This document shows, piece by piece, positions 1 through 8,936 of a stretch of DNA of 64,000 nt (positions are counted from its first letter, which is position 1; every line of letters begins with the position of its first letter). Below the pieces are notes generated by a model. That model saw only the letters and a list, made by a program, of their open reading frames with translations. It was not told the DNA's origin and did not search any database. Source of the DNA: Sphingomonas mollis (GTDB taxonomy: Bacteria; Pseudomonadota; Alphaproteobacteria; Sphingomonadales; Sphingomonadaceae); the NCBI RefSeq assembly GCF_016427505.1, contig NZ_JAELXS010000001.1:496001-560000 (forward strand). Direction: 5' to 3'. Made by a program: the position numbers and the translations under genes.

Positions 1-1
1 C

Positions 2-682
2 GGCCCGGCCATCGCGGCGACGATCGCGGCGGGGATCAACGTCAACGTGACGCTGTTGTTCGCGCTCGACGCATACAAGAAGGTTGCCGAAGCCTATACG
101 ATGGGGCTGGAAGAGCGCGTTCGGCAGGGACAGCCGATCGACCGGATCGCATCGGTGGCCAGCTTCTTCGTCAGCCGGATCGATACGATGATCGACAACC
201 AGATCGATCAGCGCGTCGAGGATGGCGATGCGGAGGCCGAAGCGTTGAAGGCGGTGCGCGGCAAGGTAGCGATCGCCAATGCCAAGTTGGCCTATGCCTG
301 GTACGAGGAGTTCGTCGCATCGGATCGTTGGCAGGCATTGGCCGCCAAGGGTGCGCAACCGCAGCGGCTGCTCTGGGCATCGACGGGCGTGAAGGACCCT
401 GCCTATCCCGATACGCTGTATATCGACACGCTGATCGGTCCCGACACGGTCAACACGATGCCGCCGAAGACGATGGATGCGTTCCGCGATCACGGCACCG
501 TCGCGACCACGCTGACGGACAAGGTAGACGAGGCCCGGCATGTCTTGGCCGAAGCGGAACGTCTGGGTTTGAACCTGAACGGCGTGACCGACACGCTGGT
601 TTCGGAGGGCGTGGCTTCGTTCGCGAAGGCGTTCGACGACCTGCTTGGTTCGATCGCGAAGAAGCAGCCGGCAACCGCCTGA
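2..682 (+). CDS. tal: Transaldolase, C-terminal part (5' end outside window)
   Basis: The reading frame is open from the first bases of the window, so the N-terminus is missing; 226 residues are visible. It begins in the conserved [12 protein letters not shown] barrel strand of transaldolases and continues through [14 protein letters not shown] and the [18 protein letters not shown] stretch typical of the family. Transaldolase moves a dihydroxyacetone unit between sugar phosphates in the non-oxidative pentose phosphate pathway (cytosol). The Schiff-base lysine lies upstream of or near the truncated region and is not assigned. The next gene, 28 nt downstream, is 6-phosphogluconate dehydrogenase, so the two look like a pentose phosphate operon. 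Confidence 0.93.
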   Translation, partial: GPAIAATIAAGINVNVTLLFALDAYKKVAEAYTMGLEERVRQGQPIDRIASVASFFVSRIDTMIDNQIDQRVEDGDAEAEALKAVRGKVAIANAKLAYAWYEEFVASDRWQALAAKGAQPQRLLWASTGVKDPAYPDTLYIDTLIGPDTVNTMPPKTMDAFRDHGTVATTLTDKVDEARHVLAEAERLGLNLNGVTDTLVSEGVASFAKAFDDLLGSIAKKQPATA

Positions 683-710
683 TCCGCTCCCCCGATACCA
701 GGAAAACAGC

Positions 711-1694
711 ATGAAGATCGGAATGATCGGCCTCGGCCGAATGGGCGGCAACATGGCCCGACGCCTGATGGCCGGTGGTCACCAGATCGTGGCCTTCGAC
801 CGCAATGCCGATGCGGTGAAGGCGCTGGCCGATGACGGCGCCGAACCCGCCACGTCATTGGACGATCTGCGCAGCAAGCTGGACAGTCCGGCGATCTGGT
901 GGGTGATGCTGCCCGCCGGCGAGATCACCGAAACCACGATCGAGACGATCGCCGCCGATGCGCAGGCCGGCGATATCGTCATCGATGGCGGCAACAGCTT
1001 CTACAAGGACGATATCCGCCGCGCGAAGGCGCTGGCGGAGAAGGGTCTTCACTATGTCGACGTCGGCACCTCTGGCGGCGTGTGGGGGCGCGAGCGCGGA
1101 TACTGCATGATGATCGGCGGCGATAAGGAAACGGTCGATCTGCTCGATCCGATCTTCGACACGCTCGCGCCGGGTACGGGTGATATCGTCAAAACCCCCG
1201 GCCGGGTTGCGGACAAGGTCGATCCGCGAGCCGAGCGTGGATACATCCATGCCGGCCCGGCCGGCTCGGGCCACTTCGTGAAGATGATCCACAACGGCAT
1301 CGAATATGGCCTGATGCAGGCCTATGCCGAGGGCTTCGACATCCTGAAGTCGAAGAACACCGACAAGATCGCCGAGGACCAGCGCTTCGACCTGAACCTG
1401 ACCGACATCGCCGAGGTCTGGCGGCGTGGTAGCGTGATCTCGTCATGGCTGCTCGACCTGACGGCGATCGCGCTGGCCAAGGACGAGATGCTGGAACAGT
1501 TCTCCGGCAGCGTCGCCGATTCGGGCGAGGGTCAGTGGACGATCGACGCGGCGATGGAGCAAAAGGTGCCGGCCAACGTGCTCACCGCCTCGCTGTTCGC
1601 CCGTTACCGCAGCCGTATCGACCATACCTATGGTGACAAGGTGCTGTCGGCGATGCGCTATGGCTTTGGCGGGCATGTGGAAATCCCGCAGTGA
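711..1694 (+). CDS. gnd: 6-phosphogluconate dehydrogenase, decarboxylating (short type)
   Basis: A 327-residue NAD(P)-dependent dehydrogenase. The N-terminus has the Rossmann motif [16 protein letters not shown]. The middle carries [10 protein letters not shown] and the [16 protein letters not shown] segment, which supplies the catalytic lysine and binds 6-phosphogluconate. The length matches the short Gnd/YqeC class rather than the ~470-residue E. coli enzyme. It oxidatively decarboxylates 6-phosphogluconate to ribulose 5-phosphate. The ATG at 711 is preceded by AGGAAA; a longer frame opens upstream at 645 but overlaps tal and lacks family sequence. Its TGA overlaps the GTG of the next gene. 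Confidence 0.93.
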   Translation: MKIGMIGLGRMGGNMARRLMAGGHQIVAFDRNADAVKALADDGAEPATSLDDLRSKLDSPAIWWVMLPAGEITETTIETIAADAQAGDIVIDGGNSFYKDDIRRAKALAEKGLHYVDVGTSGGVWGRERGYCMMIGGDKETVDLLDPIFDTLAPGTGDIVKTPGRVADKVDPRAERGYIHAGPAGSGHFVKMIHNGIEYGLMQAYAEGFDILKSKNTDKIAEDQRFDLNLTDIAEVWRRGSVISSWLLDLTAIALAKDEMLEQFSGSVADSGEGQWTIDAAMEQKVPANVLTASLFARYRSRIDHTYGDKVLSAMRYGFGGHVEIPQ

Positions 1695-2497
1695 CGCCAC
1701 GCCTGGTGGTGTCCGATGTCGACGGTACGCTGGTCGACAAGGACAAGCAGCTGACATCCGGCACGATCGCCGCCGTCGCCCGGTTGCGGGCGGCGGATAT
1801 CGGCTTCACGATTATCTCCGCACGGCCGCGATCGGGCGTGATGCCGATCGCAGACGCGCTGGAACTGGACGAGCCGATCGGTGCGTTCAATGGCGGCATC
1901 GTTTTTCGACGATCGGGGGAGGTGCTGGAGCATCACCGGATCGATCCGCAACTGGCGCGTGATATCTGGGCGATGGTCGGCGATGCCGCGGTGGATCGCT
2001 GGGTCTTCGCCGACGATCGCTGGTATGCCTCCACCGACCAGGGTGTGCATGTCCAACATGAGCGCGTCGCCTCGGACCAGCAGCCGATCGTGACCGACGA
2101 TTTCGACGCGCTGTTGGACCGGGCCGACAAGATCACCTTCGTCAGCGACGATCCGGCCCTGCTCGGCGGCCTCCATGATCGCACCAGGCAATGGGGTGAT
2201 CGCGCGACCATCGTGCAGAGCCAGACCTATTATCTGGACGTCACGGCGGTCGAGGCGAACAAGGGTGTCGGTATCGAGGAACTGGCGGCGTCGTTCGGCG
2301 TCTCGCTGGACGATACCGTCGCGATCGGCGATCAGGCGAACGATGTCGCGATGCTGGTGCGCGCGGGCCTGTCGATCGCCATGGGGAACGCGCCCGACGC
2401 GGTGAAGGCGAAAGCCGATCTGGTCACGCTGGCGAACGATGCCGATGGCGTCGCGCACGCCATCGATCACATGATTTTGAAAAGGGACACGGAATGA
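1691..2497 (+). CDS. Cof-type HAD-IIB phosphatase
   Basis: A 268-residue haloacid dehalogenase superfamily hydrolase. Motif I is [12 protein letters not shown] (both catalytic Asp in DVD), motif II is the [11 protein letters not shown]er/Arg segment, and the C-terminus has the metal-binding [16 protein letters not shown] and [12 protein letters not shown] typical of the Cof/YidA subfamily with a C2B cap. Family members dephosphorylate sugar phosphates or related metabolites; the exact substrate cannot be read here. The GTG start at 1691 overlaps the gnd stop and the ATG of the following HAD gene overlaps its own stop, so translational coupling with sugar-phosphate enzymes is likely. Confidence 0.85.
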   Translation: MTPRLVVSDVDGTLVDKDKQLTSGTIAAVARLRAADIGFTIISARPRSGVMPIADALELDEPIGAFNGGIVFRRSGEVLEHHRIDPQLARDIWAMVGDAAVDRWVFADDRWYASTDQGVHVQHERVASDQQPIVTDDFDALLDRADKITFVSDDPALLGGLHDRTRQWGDRATIVQSQTYYLDVTAVEANKGVGIEELAASFGVSLDDTVAIGDQANDVAMLVRAGLSIAMGNAPDAVKAKADLVTLANDADGVAHAIDHMILKRDTE

Positions 2498-3234
2498 AGC
2501 AGCTCGTCGCATTCGATCTGGATGGCACGCTGGCCGAGAGCAAGCAGCCGTTGGGTGAACCCATGGGCGAGGCGCTGGCCGATCTGCTGGGCGTGGCGCA
2601 TGTCGCCGTCATTTCGGGCGGCGACTGGCCGCAGTTCCAGAAGCAGGTCGCCAGCCGCCTGCCGGACCGGGCCGATCGATCGAAGCTGTGGCTGATGCCC
2701 ACCACCGGCACGAAGCTCTACACGCACCGCGATGGCGACTGGTCGCCGGTCTATGCCGAACTGTTCGATGACGAGACGAAGGCCAACATCCTGACCGCCT
2801 TCGACGCCGCCCTGGAAGCGACGGGCTTCGTGCCCGAGCAGACATGGGGCGAACGGATCGAGGATCGCGGCAGCCAGATCACCTTTTCGGCATTGGGGCA
2901 GGAGGCACCGCTCCATGCCAAGGAAAGCTGGGACCCCGATTTCGCCAAGCGCAAGGTGATCCAGGCCGATCTGCGCCAGCGGTTGCCGGGCCTGTCGATC
3001 AACATGGGCGGCGCGACCTCGATCGACATCACGCGCGAAGGTGTCGACAAGGCATATGGCCTGAAGAAACTGCGCGATGCCAGCGGCATTCCGCTGGATG
3101 CGATGATGTTCATCGGCGATGCCATATTCCCCGGCGGTAACGATTACCCGGCTAAGGAACTGGGGCTCGACACCGTGCGCGTGCGTGACCCGGAAGAGAC
3201 ACTCAGCGTCATCGCCGCCATCGTCGCGTGCTAG
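2494..3234 (+). CDS. HAD-IIB phosphatase, phosphomannomutase-like
   Basis: A 246-residue HAD-superfamily protein starting with FDLDGTLAESKQPL (motif I). The segment VAVISGGDWPQF, the substrate region STDIT-like SIDITREGVDK and the acidic motif FIGDAIFPGGNDYPAKELG resemble the eukaryotic-type phosphomannomutase/HAD-IIB group. It probably acts on a hexose or pentose phosphate; phosphatase versus mutase activity is not decidable from motifs. It overlaps the upstream HAD gene by 4 nt and ends the transaldolase-gnd-HAD-HAD run. The FPGGNDYP segment is the expected PMM-type metal site. Confidence 0.8.
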   Translation: MKQLVAFDLDGTLAESKQPLGEPMGEALADLLGVAHVAVISGGDWPQFQKQVASRLPDRADRSKLWLMPTTGTKLYTHRDGDWSPVYAELFDDETKANILTAFDAALEATGFVPEQTWGERIEDRGSQITFSALGQEAPLHAKESWDPDFAKRKVIQADLRQRLPGLSINMGGATSIDITREGVDKAYGLKKLRDASGIPLDAMMFIGDAIFPGGNDYPAKELGLDTVRVRDPEETLSVIAAIVAC

Positions 3235-3238
3235 CGCG

Positions 3239-3263
3239 GGAACTGACGACCGCCCTTTGCGTC
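3239..3263 (+). promoter_or_regulatory. Candidate sigma-EcfG promoter upstream of the hybrid kinase
   Basis: GGAAC at 3239-3243, a 16-nt spacer, then CGTC at 3260-3263. The alphaproteobacterial EcfG consensus (from memory) is GGAAC-N16/17-CGTT, so there is one mismatch in the -10. A start point near 3270 would leave a leader of about 46 nt to the ATG at 3316. One mismatch in nine bases can occur by chance. Confidence 0.3.
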
Positions 3264-3315
3264 TGCCTTCATGCGGCAGACGCCAGCCGTGGCAGCGCAC
3301 AGGATCAGCGGCCCG

Positions 3316-6204
3316 ATGCAGCACTCCCTTCCGTCCGGTGACGCCTTGTCACCGGATATCTATCGCCAGTTGTTCGATGCGGTCGATGCCGGGTTCTGCA
3401 TTATCCAGATGATATTCGACGGTGAGCGGCCGTGCGATTACCGCTTTCTGGCGGTCAACCGTGCGTTCGAACAACAGACGGGGCTGTTCAGTCCCGTCGG
3501 TCGTACGGCAAGCGATCTGGTGCCGATGCTCGAACAGCACTGGTTCGACATCTATGGCGGGGTCGCGATGACCGGTCAGCCTGAACGTTTTGAAAACGGA
3601 TCGGCCGCGATGGGTCGCTGGTTCGATGTCCACGCCTTGCGGGTGGGCGAAGCGGAAGCGCGTCAGGTCGCGATCCTGTTTTCCGACATTACCGAACGTC
3701 GACGCAGTGAACAGGACGCCCGCGAAAGTGACGAGCGGCTGCAATATGCGCTGTCGGCGGGCAGGGGCATCGGCACCTGGGACTGGGACGTACCCGCCGA
3801 TCTGGTCCGTGCGGATATCCGTTTCGCCACGCTGTATGGGGTCGATCCGGTCGTCGCCGCACGTGGCGCGCCGTTGACCTCGTTCTTCGCCGGTATTCAT
3901 CCAGGGGACAGGCCGGCGACGCAGAAAAAGATCGTGATCGCGCTGGAGACCGGTGATACTTTCACCGCGGAATATCGACTGGTGCAACCGGATGGATCGG
4001 TGCGCTGGGTTGCGGCGCAGGGGCGTTGCCGAATGGATGACGAGGGGCGGCCGCTTCGGTTTCCCGGTGTCAGTTTCGATATCAGCGACCAGAAGAACGC
4101 CGCGATCCGTCAGGCGGCGTTACTCGAACTGAGCGACCGGATCGCGGATTTGAGCGACGTCGGCGATATCGCTTATGTCGCGTCGGAGATTCTTGGGCGG
4201 ACGCTCGACGTCAGCCGGGCCGGCTACGGCGTGATCGATCGGATCGCCGAAACCATCACGATCGAGCGCGACTGGAATGCACCGGGTGTTCGGAGCATTT
4301 CGGGCACGCTGCAATTCCGGGATCATGGATCGTATATCGACGATCTGAAAGCGGGACGAACGGTGGCGATCGCCGATGTCACGGTCGATCCCAGGACGGC
4401 CGATACCGCCGATGTCCTGATGGCGATCGATGCCGCATCGTTCGTCAACATGCCCCTGCTCGAACAGGGGCAGTTCGTGGCGCTCGTGTTCGTCAACAAC
4501 CGGCATCCGCGTCCTTACGGCGATTATGACATCGCGCTGATGAGGGAATTTGCCGTCCGGGTGCGGGCCGCGACCGAACGCGTTCGGGCCGAACAGGCGC
4601 GGCGCGAGAGCGAGGAAGAGTTTCGCGTTTTTACGCAGGCCGTGCCGAACCAGATCTGGGCGGCGCGCACCGATGGTGCGTTCTACTGGTTCAACGATCA
4701 GGCTTATGTCTACACCGGCGCTGCGACGGGATCGCTGGTTGGTCTGGATGCCTGGCGCGCGGTCATTCATCCCGATGATCTGAGCGATGCAGAGAAATCA
4801 TGGGCAGCCGCGCGGCTCGCCGGCACGGTGTACGAGAACGAATTCCGCATGCGTCGCGCGGACGGAACCTACCGATGGTTCGTCGCGCGCGGCGAGCCGG
4901 TGCGCGGCGACAATGGCGAATTGATCCGCTGGATCGGCTCCAACACCGATGTCGACGATTACCGCTGCGCGGCGGCCGATCTGGAGGCGTTGAACGCGAC
5001 GCTGGAGGAACAGGTGTCGGTGCGCACCGCCGAATTGATGCGAGCCGAGGAGGCGTTGCGTCAAAGCCAGAAGATGGAGGCGGTCGGCCAGTTGACCGGC
5101 GGGATCGCTCACGATTTCAACAACCTGCTGACCGGCATCTCGGGCAGCTTGGAACTGCTCGGCGTCCGTATCGCGCAGGGCCGGTACGCGGATGTCGAGC
5201 GGTACTCGCTGGCCGCACAGGGGGCGGCGAAGCGTGCCGCCGCACTGACGCACCGCCTGCTCGCCTTTTCGCGGCGCCAGACGCTCGATCCCAAGCCGAC
5301 CGATATCAACCGTCTGGTTGCCGGAATGGAAGACCTCGTTCGCCGGACCGTCGGACCGGCCATCGAGGTGGAGGTCGTCGGGGCAGGGGGGCTATGGTCG
5401 ACCCTGGTCGATCCGCATCAGCTGGAAAACGCTCTGCTGAACCTCTGCATCAATGCACGTGATGCTATGCCGGACGGCGGCCGTCTGACGATCGAGACCG
5501 GCAACCGCTGGCTCGACGATCGGGCGGCGCGCGATCGTGATCTGACCGCGGGTCAATATGTATCGCTTTGCGTGTCGGATACCGGCACCGGCATGACCCC
5601 CGACGTGATCACCAAGGCATTCGACCCGTTCTTCACGACGAAACCGCTGGGCGTCGGCACGGGGCTCGGCCTGTCGATGATCTATGGGTTCGCGCGGCAG
5701 TCCGGCGGACATGTCCGCATCTATTCCGAACCCGGTGATGGATCGCTGATCTGTATCTACCTGCCCCGTCACTTCGGCGTGGCGGATGAGGGGGAAGTGG
5801 AACCCGATCTGGCCGATGCGCCGCGCGCGCGCGCTGGCGAGACGGTGCTGGTCGTGGACGACGAACCCACCGTCCGGATGCTGGTGATGGAGGTGCTGGA
5901 GGAACTGGGCTATGCCGCGATCGAGGCGGCCGATGGGGCCGCCGGCCTGAAGATCATGCAGTCCGATCGGCGCATCGATCTGCTCGTGACCGATGTCGGC
6001 CTGCCCGGCGGCATGAATGGCCGGCAGATGGCGGACGCGGCGCGTGTGGGCCGACCGACGCTGAAAATCCTCTTCATCACCGGTTATGCCGAGAATGCGG
6101 TGATCGGTAACGGATTGCTCGATGCCGGTATGCACATCATGACGAAGCCCTTCGCGATGGAAGCGCTCGCCGGGCGCATCAAGGAATTGATCGAGGGGGC
6201 CTGA
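3316..6204 (+). CDS. PAS/GAF hybrid sensor histidine kinase with C-terminal receiver
   Basis: About 962 residues, soluble, no membrane segment seen. Approximate order: PAS 12-130, PAS 135-260 (ends FPGVSFDISDQK), GAF 268-425, PAS 433-557, coiled-coil linker, HisKA with H-box GGIAHDFNNLL (His599), HATPase with N-box NLCINARDAMPDGG and G-boxes DTGTGM and GTGLGLS, receiver domain with VVDDEP and phospho-acceptor Asp893 in VTDVGLPG. It is a complete hybrid kinase with three PAS and one GAF sensory modules; ligand unknown. A frame-consistent ATG also lies at 3271 but has no ribosome-binding site, whereas AGGA precedes 3316. The phytochrome kinase follows 76 nt downstream on the same strand. Confidence 0.88.
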   Translation: MQHSLPSGDALSPDIYRQLFDAVDAGFCIIQMIFDGERPCDYRFLAVNRAFEQQTGLFSPVGRTASDLVPMLEQHWFDIYGGVAMTGQPERFENGSAAMGRWFDVHALRVGEAEARQVAILFSDITERRRSEQDARESDERLQYALSAGRGIGTWDWDVPADLVRADIRFATLYGVDPVVAARGAPLTSFFAGIHPGDRPATQKKIVIALETGDTFTAEYRLVQPDGSVRWVAAQGRCRMDDEGRPLRFPGVSFDISDQKNAAIRQAALLELSDRIADLSDVGDIAYVASEILGRTLDVSRAGYGVIDRIAETITIERDWNAPGVRSISGTLQFRDHGSYIDDLKAGRTVAIADVTVDPRTADTADVLMAIDAASFVNMPLLEQGQFVALVFVNNRHPRPYGDYDIALMREFAVRVRAATERVRAEQARRESEEEFRVFTQAVPNQIWAARTDGAFYWFNDQAYVYTGAATGSLVGLDAWRAVIHPDDLSDAEKSWAAARLAGTVYENEFRMRRADGTYRWFVARGEPVRGDNGELIRWIGSNTDVDDYRCAAADLEALNATLEEQVSVRTAELMRAEEALRQSQKMEAVGQLTGGIAHDFNNLLTGISGSLELLGVRIAQGRYADVERYSLAAQGAAKRAAALTHRLLAFSRRQTLDPKPTDINRLVAGMEDLVRRTVGPAIEVEVVGAGGLWSTLVDPHQLENALLNLCINARDAMPDGGRLTIETGNRWLDDRAARDRDLTAGQYVSLCVSDTGTGMTPDVITKAFDPFFTTKPLGVGTGLGLSMIYGFARQSGGHVRIYSEPGDGSLICIYLPRHFGVADEGEVEPDLADAPRARAGETVLVVDDEPTVRMLVMEVLEELGYAAIEAADGAAGLKIMQSDRRIDLLVTDVGLPGGMNGRQMADAARVGRPTLKILFITGYAENAVIGNGLLDAGMHIMTKPFAMEALAGRIKELIEGA

Positions 6205-6280
6205 TTCGACCCGCCGTGCATTTGCGTTGCATCGGTGAAACGTCCATGTCTCGCCCTGCGAAGAGGATGAAGTACGAAGC

Positions 6281-8428
6281 ATGGCGTCGCAAAGCATTCC
6301 CACCGATCCGGGGCTGGATCTCACCGTTTGCGATCGCGAGCCGATCCACATTCCGGGATCGATCCAGCCGCATGGGCTGTTGCTGATCGCCGATACGAAC
6401 ACGTTGGCCGTGATCGCCGGGGCAGGCGATCTGGAAACGCTGTTCGGCGATGCGTGGCTGGGGGCATCGCTGTCGACGCTGATCGGTCAGGACGTATCGG
6501 CGTTGCTGGCATCGGCGCCGATCGGCGGAGGGACACTGATGGGTGCGCCGATGACGGCGGGCGCGGCGTCCTTCGATGTTTCGATCCACCGGGCGGGTGA
6601 TCGGTTGCTCGTCGAGCTTGAATCCGCCTCCCCGGCGCCGATGACGGCGGGCGCGACGCTCAACTGGCTCGATACGTTCGCGACCGGTTTCGAACGGGCG
6701 ACCGGCGTTCAGGCCCTGTGCGAACGGGCGGCGGTGGCGTTTCGGGCGTTGACCGGTTTCGACCGGGTGATGGTGTATCGCTTTCTGGACGACGACGCTG
6801 GACGCGTCGTGGCGGAGGATCGTGATCCGGCGCTGTCGACGTTCATGCACCATCATTTCCCGGCGTCCGACATCCCCCGTCAGGCACGCGCGCTGTATAT
6901 CCGCAATCGCACGCGGGCTATCCCGACGGTGGATTACGTACCACAGCCGATCCGACCCGCGACGTTCGCCGATACCGATCTGTCGGATGTCGCCGTGCGC
7001 AGCGTGTCGCCGATCCATCTCCGGTATCTGCGGAACATGGGGGTCGGCGCGTCCGCGTCGATCTCGATAGTGAAGGATGGTCTGCTCTGGGGCCTCGTCG
7101 CCTGTCATCATGCGGAGCCGCGTCTGCTGCCCGCTGACGTGCGATTGGCGGCGGCGACCCTCGCGTCCGGTCTCGCCCGACAGATTCGCGCCAAGGAAGA
7201 GGCCGAGACCTATCGCGAGCGATTGCGCCTGCGCGCGGCGGAAGATGCGGTCGTTCCCCATCTGAACGATACCGTCAGCCTCGCCCAGTCGATCGAGGGG
7301 GCGAAGGCGGAATTGCGGATGATGCTTGCCGGCGACGGGTTCGCCTTCATCCAGGGCCGCACCGTCATCAGCGACGGCACATGCCCGCCGCCGGCCGCCA
7401 TCGCCGATATTGCGGCCTGGACGCGGACGCATGCGGGGATGGAGCCATTCTCCACGCACGCACTCGGCAGCGTGATGCACGCGGCGCAGGTCTATGCGGA
7501 CAAGGCCAGCGGCCTGTTGGCGATGCCGCTGACGGATGGCGGTGGAACGTTGCTCTGGTTCCGCGTCGAGGAGGTTGAGGAAATCGAATGGGCGGGCAAT
7601 CCGCACAAGTCGGTGCAGCTGGATGCCGGTGAAACGCTGACGCCGCGCGCCTCGTTCGAAACCTGGACGGAGGCCGTCCGCGGACGGTCGCGCCGGTGGA
7701 CATTGGAGGAGGTGGAGGCCGCGCATCGTCTGCGCCGGGCGTTCCACGATGCCCATCAGGCGCGGCAGTTGCGAATGCTCAACGGCCAGTTGCAGCAGAC
7801 CGTCGCAGAAAAGGATTCGCTCCTCCAGCAGAAGGACCTCCTGATGAAGGAGGTCGATCATCGCATTCAGAACAGCTTGCAGCTCGTCTCCGCCTTCCTG
7901 TCCTTGCAGGCGCGGGCGGCCGGGCCGGGTGAGGTCGCGGATCAGTTGCGCGAGGCGCAGGCGCGCATGGCGGCCGTGGCGCAGGTTCACCGGCGGCTGT
8001 ACCGCGACGATCATATCGAAACGGTCGATCTGTCGCGGTATCTGGAGGAGTTGTCCGGGGACATGAAGGTGTCGCTGGGCAAGGACTGGGCGTCGCAGAT
8101 GACGATCGATCTGGCGCCGGTGCTGGTGGCGACGGATCGAGCGGTCAATATCGGGCTGGTCATGACTGAACTGGTGATCAACGCGACGAAGTACGCCTAT
8201 GACGGCGCGGCGGGGCCGATCGCGATCACGCTGGAACAACACCGCGCCCGTTTCCGCCTGATCGTCGCGGATGAGGGGAGGGGCAAATCGGGGCATAATG
8301 CTGGCTTCGGCAGCCGCATGATGTCCGCGATGATCGATCGACTGGATGGCGAGATGGATCTGACCGACAACCAGCCGGGCCTTCGTGCCATCCTGACCGC
8401 GCCCGTCGGCGCGGCCAAGACCGGCTGA
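6281..8428 (+). CDS. bphP: Bacteriophytochrome histidine kinase (HisKA_2 type)
   Basis: A 715-residue red/far-red photoreceptor. Cys17 in TVCDREPIHIPGSIQPHG is the canonical biliverdin attachment cysteine of bacteriophytochromes. A PAS domain (1-110), a GAF domain (about 130-300) with FPASDIPRQAR around residue 194, and a PHY domain (310-490) form the photosensory core. The output is a HisKA_2 histidine kinase with the H-box EVDHRIQNSLQ (His527) and an HATPase with LVINATKYAYD and DEGRGKSG. No receiver is attached and no dedicated response regulator is adjacent. The gene ends 4 nt from the convergent heme oxygenase gene, which would make its chromophore. Confidence 0.94.
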   Translation: MASQSIPTDPGLDLTVCDREPIHIPGSIQPHGLLLIADTNTLAVIAGAGDLETLFGDAWLGASLSTLIGQDVSALLASAPIGGGTLMGAPMTAGAASFDVSIHRAGDRLLVELESASPAPMTAGATLNWLDTFATGFERATGVQALCERAAVAFRALTGFDRVMVYRFLDDDAGRVVAEDRDPALSTFMHHHFPASDIPRQARALYIRNRTRAIPTVDYVPQPIRPATFADTDLSDVAVRSVSPIHLRYLRNMGVGASASISIVKDGLLWGLVACHHAEPRLLPADVRLAAATLASGLARQIRAKEEAETYRERLRLRAAEDAVVPHLNDTVSLAQSIEGAKAELRMMLAGDGFAFIQGRTVISDGTCPPPAAIADIAAWTRTHAGMEPFSTHALGSVMHAAQVYADKASGLLAMPLTDGGGTLLWFRVEEVEEIEWAGNPHKSVQLDAGETLTPRASFETWTEAVRGRSRRWTLEEVEAAHRLRRAFHDAHQARQLRMLNGQLQQTVAEKDSLLQQKDLLMKEVDHRIQNSLQLVSAFLSLQARAAGPGEVADQLREAQARMAAVAQVHRRLYRDDHIETVDLSRYLEELSGDMKVSLGKDWASQMTIDLAPVLVATDRAVNIGLVMTELVINATKYAYDGAAGPIAITLEQHRARFRLIVADEGRGKSGHNAGFGSRMMSAMIDRLDGEMDLTDNQPGLRAILTAPVGAAKTG

Positions 8429-8432
8429 TGCG

Positions 8433-8936
8433 TCAGGCGGCGCGGGCGTAAAGATCGAAGGTAGCGGCCGCACCAGCCAGCGCACCGTCGATCCATGCCT
8501 CGTCCGTACCCCGGCGATCGATCGCCGACAGCAATTCCCGCCACTCGCCGGACAGATGACGGGCCGCCAGATATCGGCTGGGCAGCGTATCGGGTACGCT
8601 GCGGGCAAGCATCACGCCACCCAATCGCGACCCCTCCGTCACATACAACGCACCCCATGCCGCGCCCGGCCGATCCGGCAGGGTGAAGTCGAGCAGTGGC
8701 GGTGGCGGCAAATCCAGGTCGGCAAGATCGGCGAGCAGCAGCGATCGACGCTCCCGCCAGTTCGGCAAGTCGGTGTCGCGGCTCAGCACGGTTTCCGCCG
8801 CGGGTAACGCACGGGCATGCGCCAGCAAGAACCGGCGATAATCATCGGGATCGGTCAGGTCGTAACCGCCAAAGGCATTATCCACGCCGTCATGCGCGGG
8901 GCGGGTGGCGGTCCGCAATCTGGCAACGGCGCTCAT
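8433..8936 (-). CDS. bphO: Heme oxygenase (biliverdin-producing)
   Basis: A 167-residue protein beginning MSAVARLRTATRPAHDGVD; the His in RPAHDGVD fits the proximal heme ligand in the LR-x-AT-x-x-x-H signature. The segment GALYVTEGSRLGGVML matches the distal-helix Y-V-x-E-G-S-x-L-G-G region. It would cleave heme to biliverdin, CO and iron, supplying the phytochrome chromophore. A longer minus-strand frame extends to 9620, but the upstream part is the shadow of the transporter gene; the ATG at 8936 overlaps the transporter TGA (ATGA), so the two are cotranscribed. Head-on neighbour of bphP. Confidence 0.9.
   Translation of the reverse strand: MSAVARLRTATRPAHDGVDNAFGGYDLTDPDDYRRFLLAHARALPAAETVLSRDTDLPNWRERRSLLLADLADLDLPPPPLLDFTLPDRPGAAWGALYVTEGSRLGGVMLARSVPDTLPSRYLAARHLSGEWRELLSAIDRRGTDEAWIDGALAGAAATFDLYARAA

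Noticed and set aside
6179..8608. An 809-codon open frame on the minus strand
   Set aside because: It lies antisense to bphP and the hybrid kinase end; its product is Arg/Asp/Gln-rich with no domains, the usual shadow of a high-GC gene.
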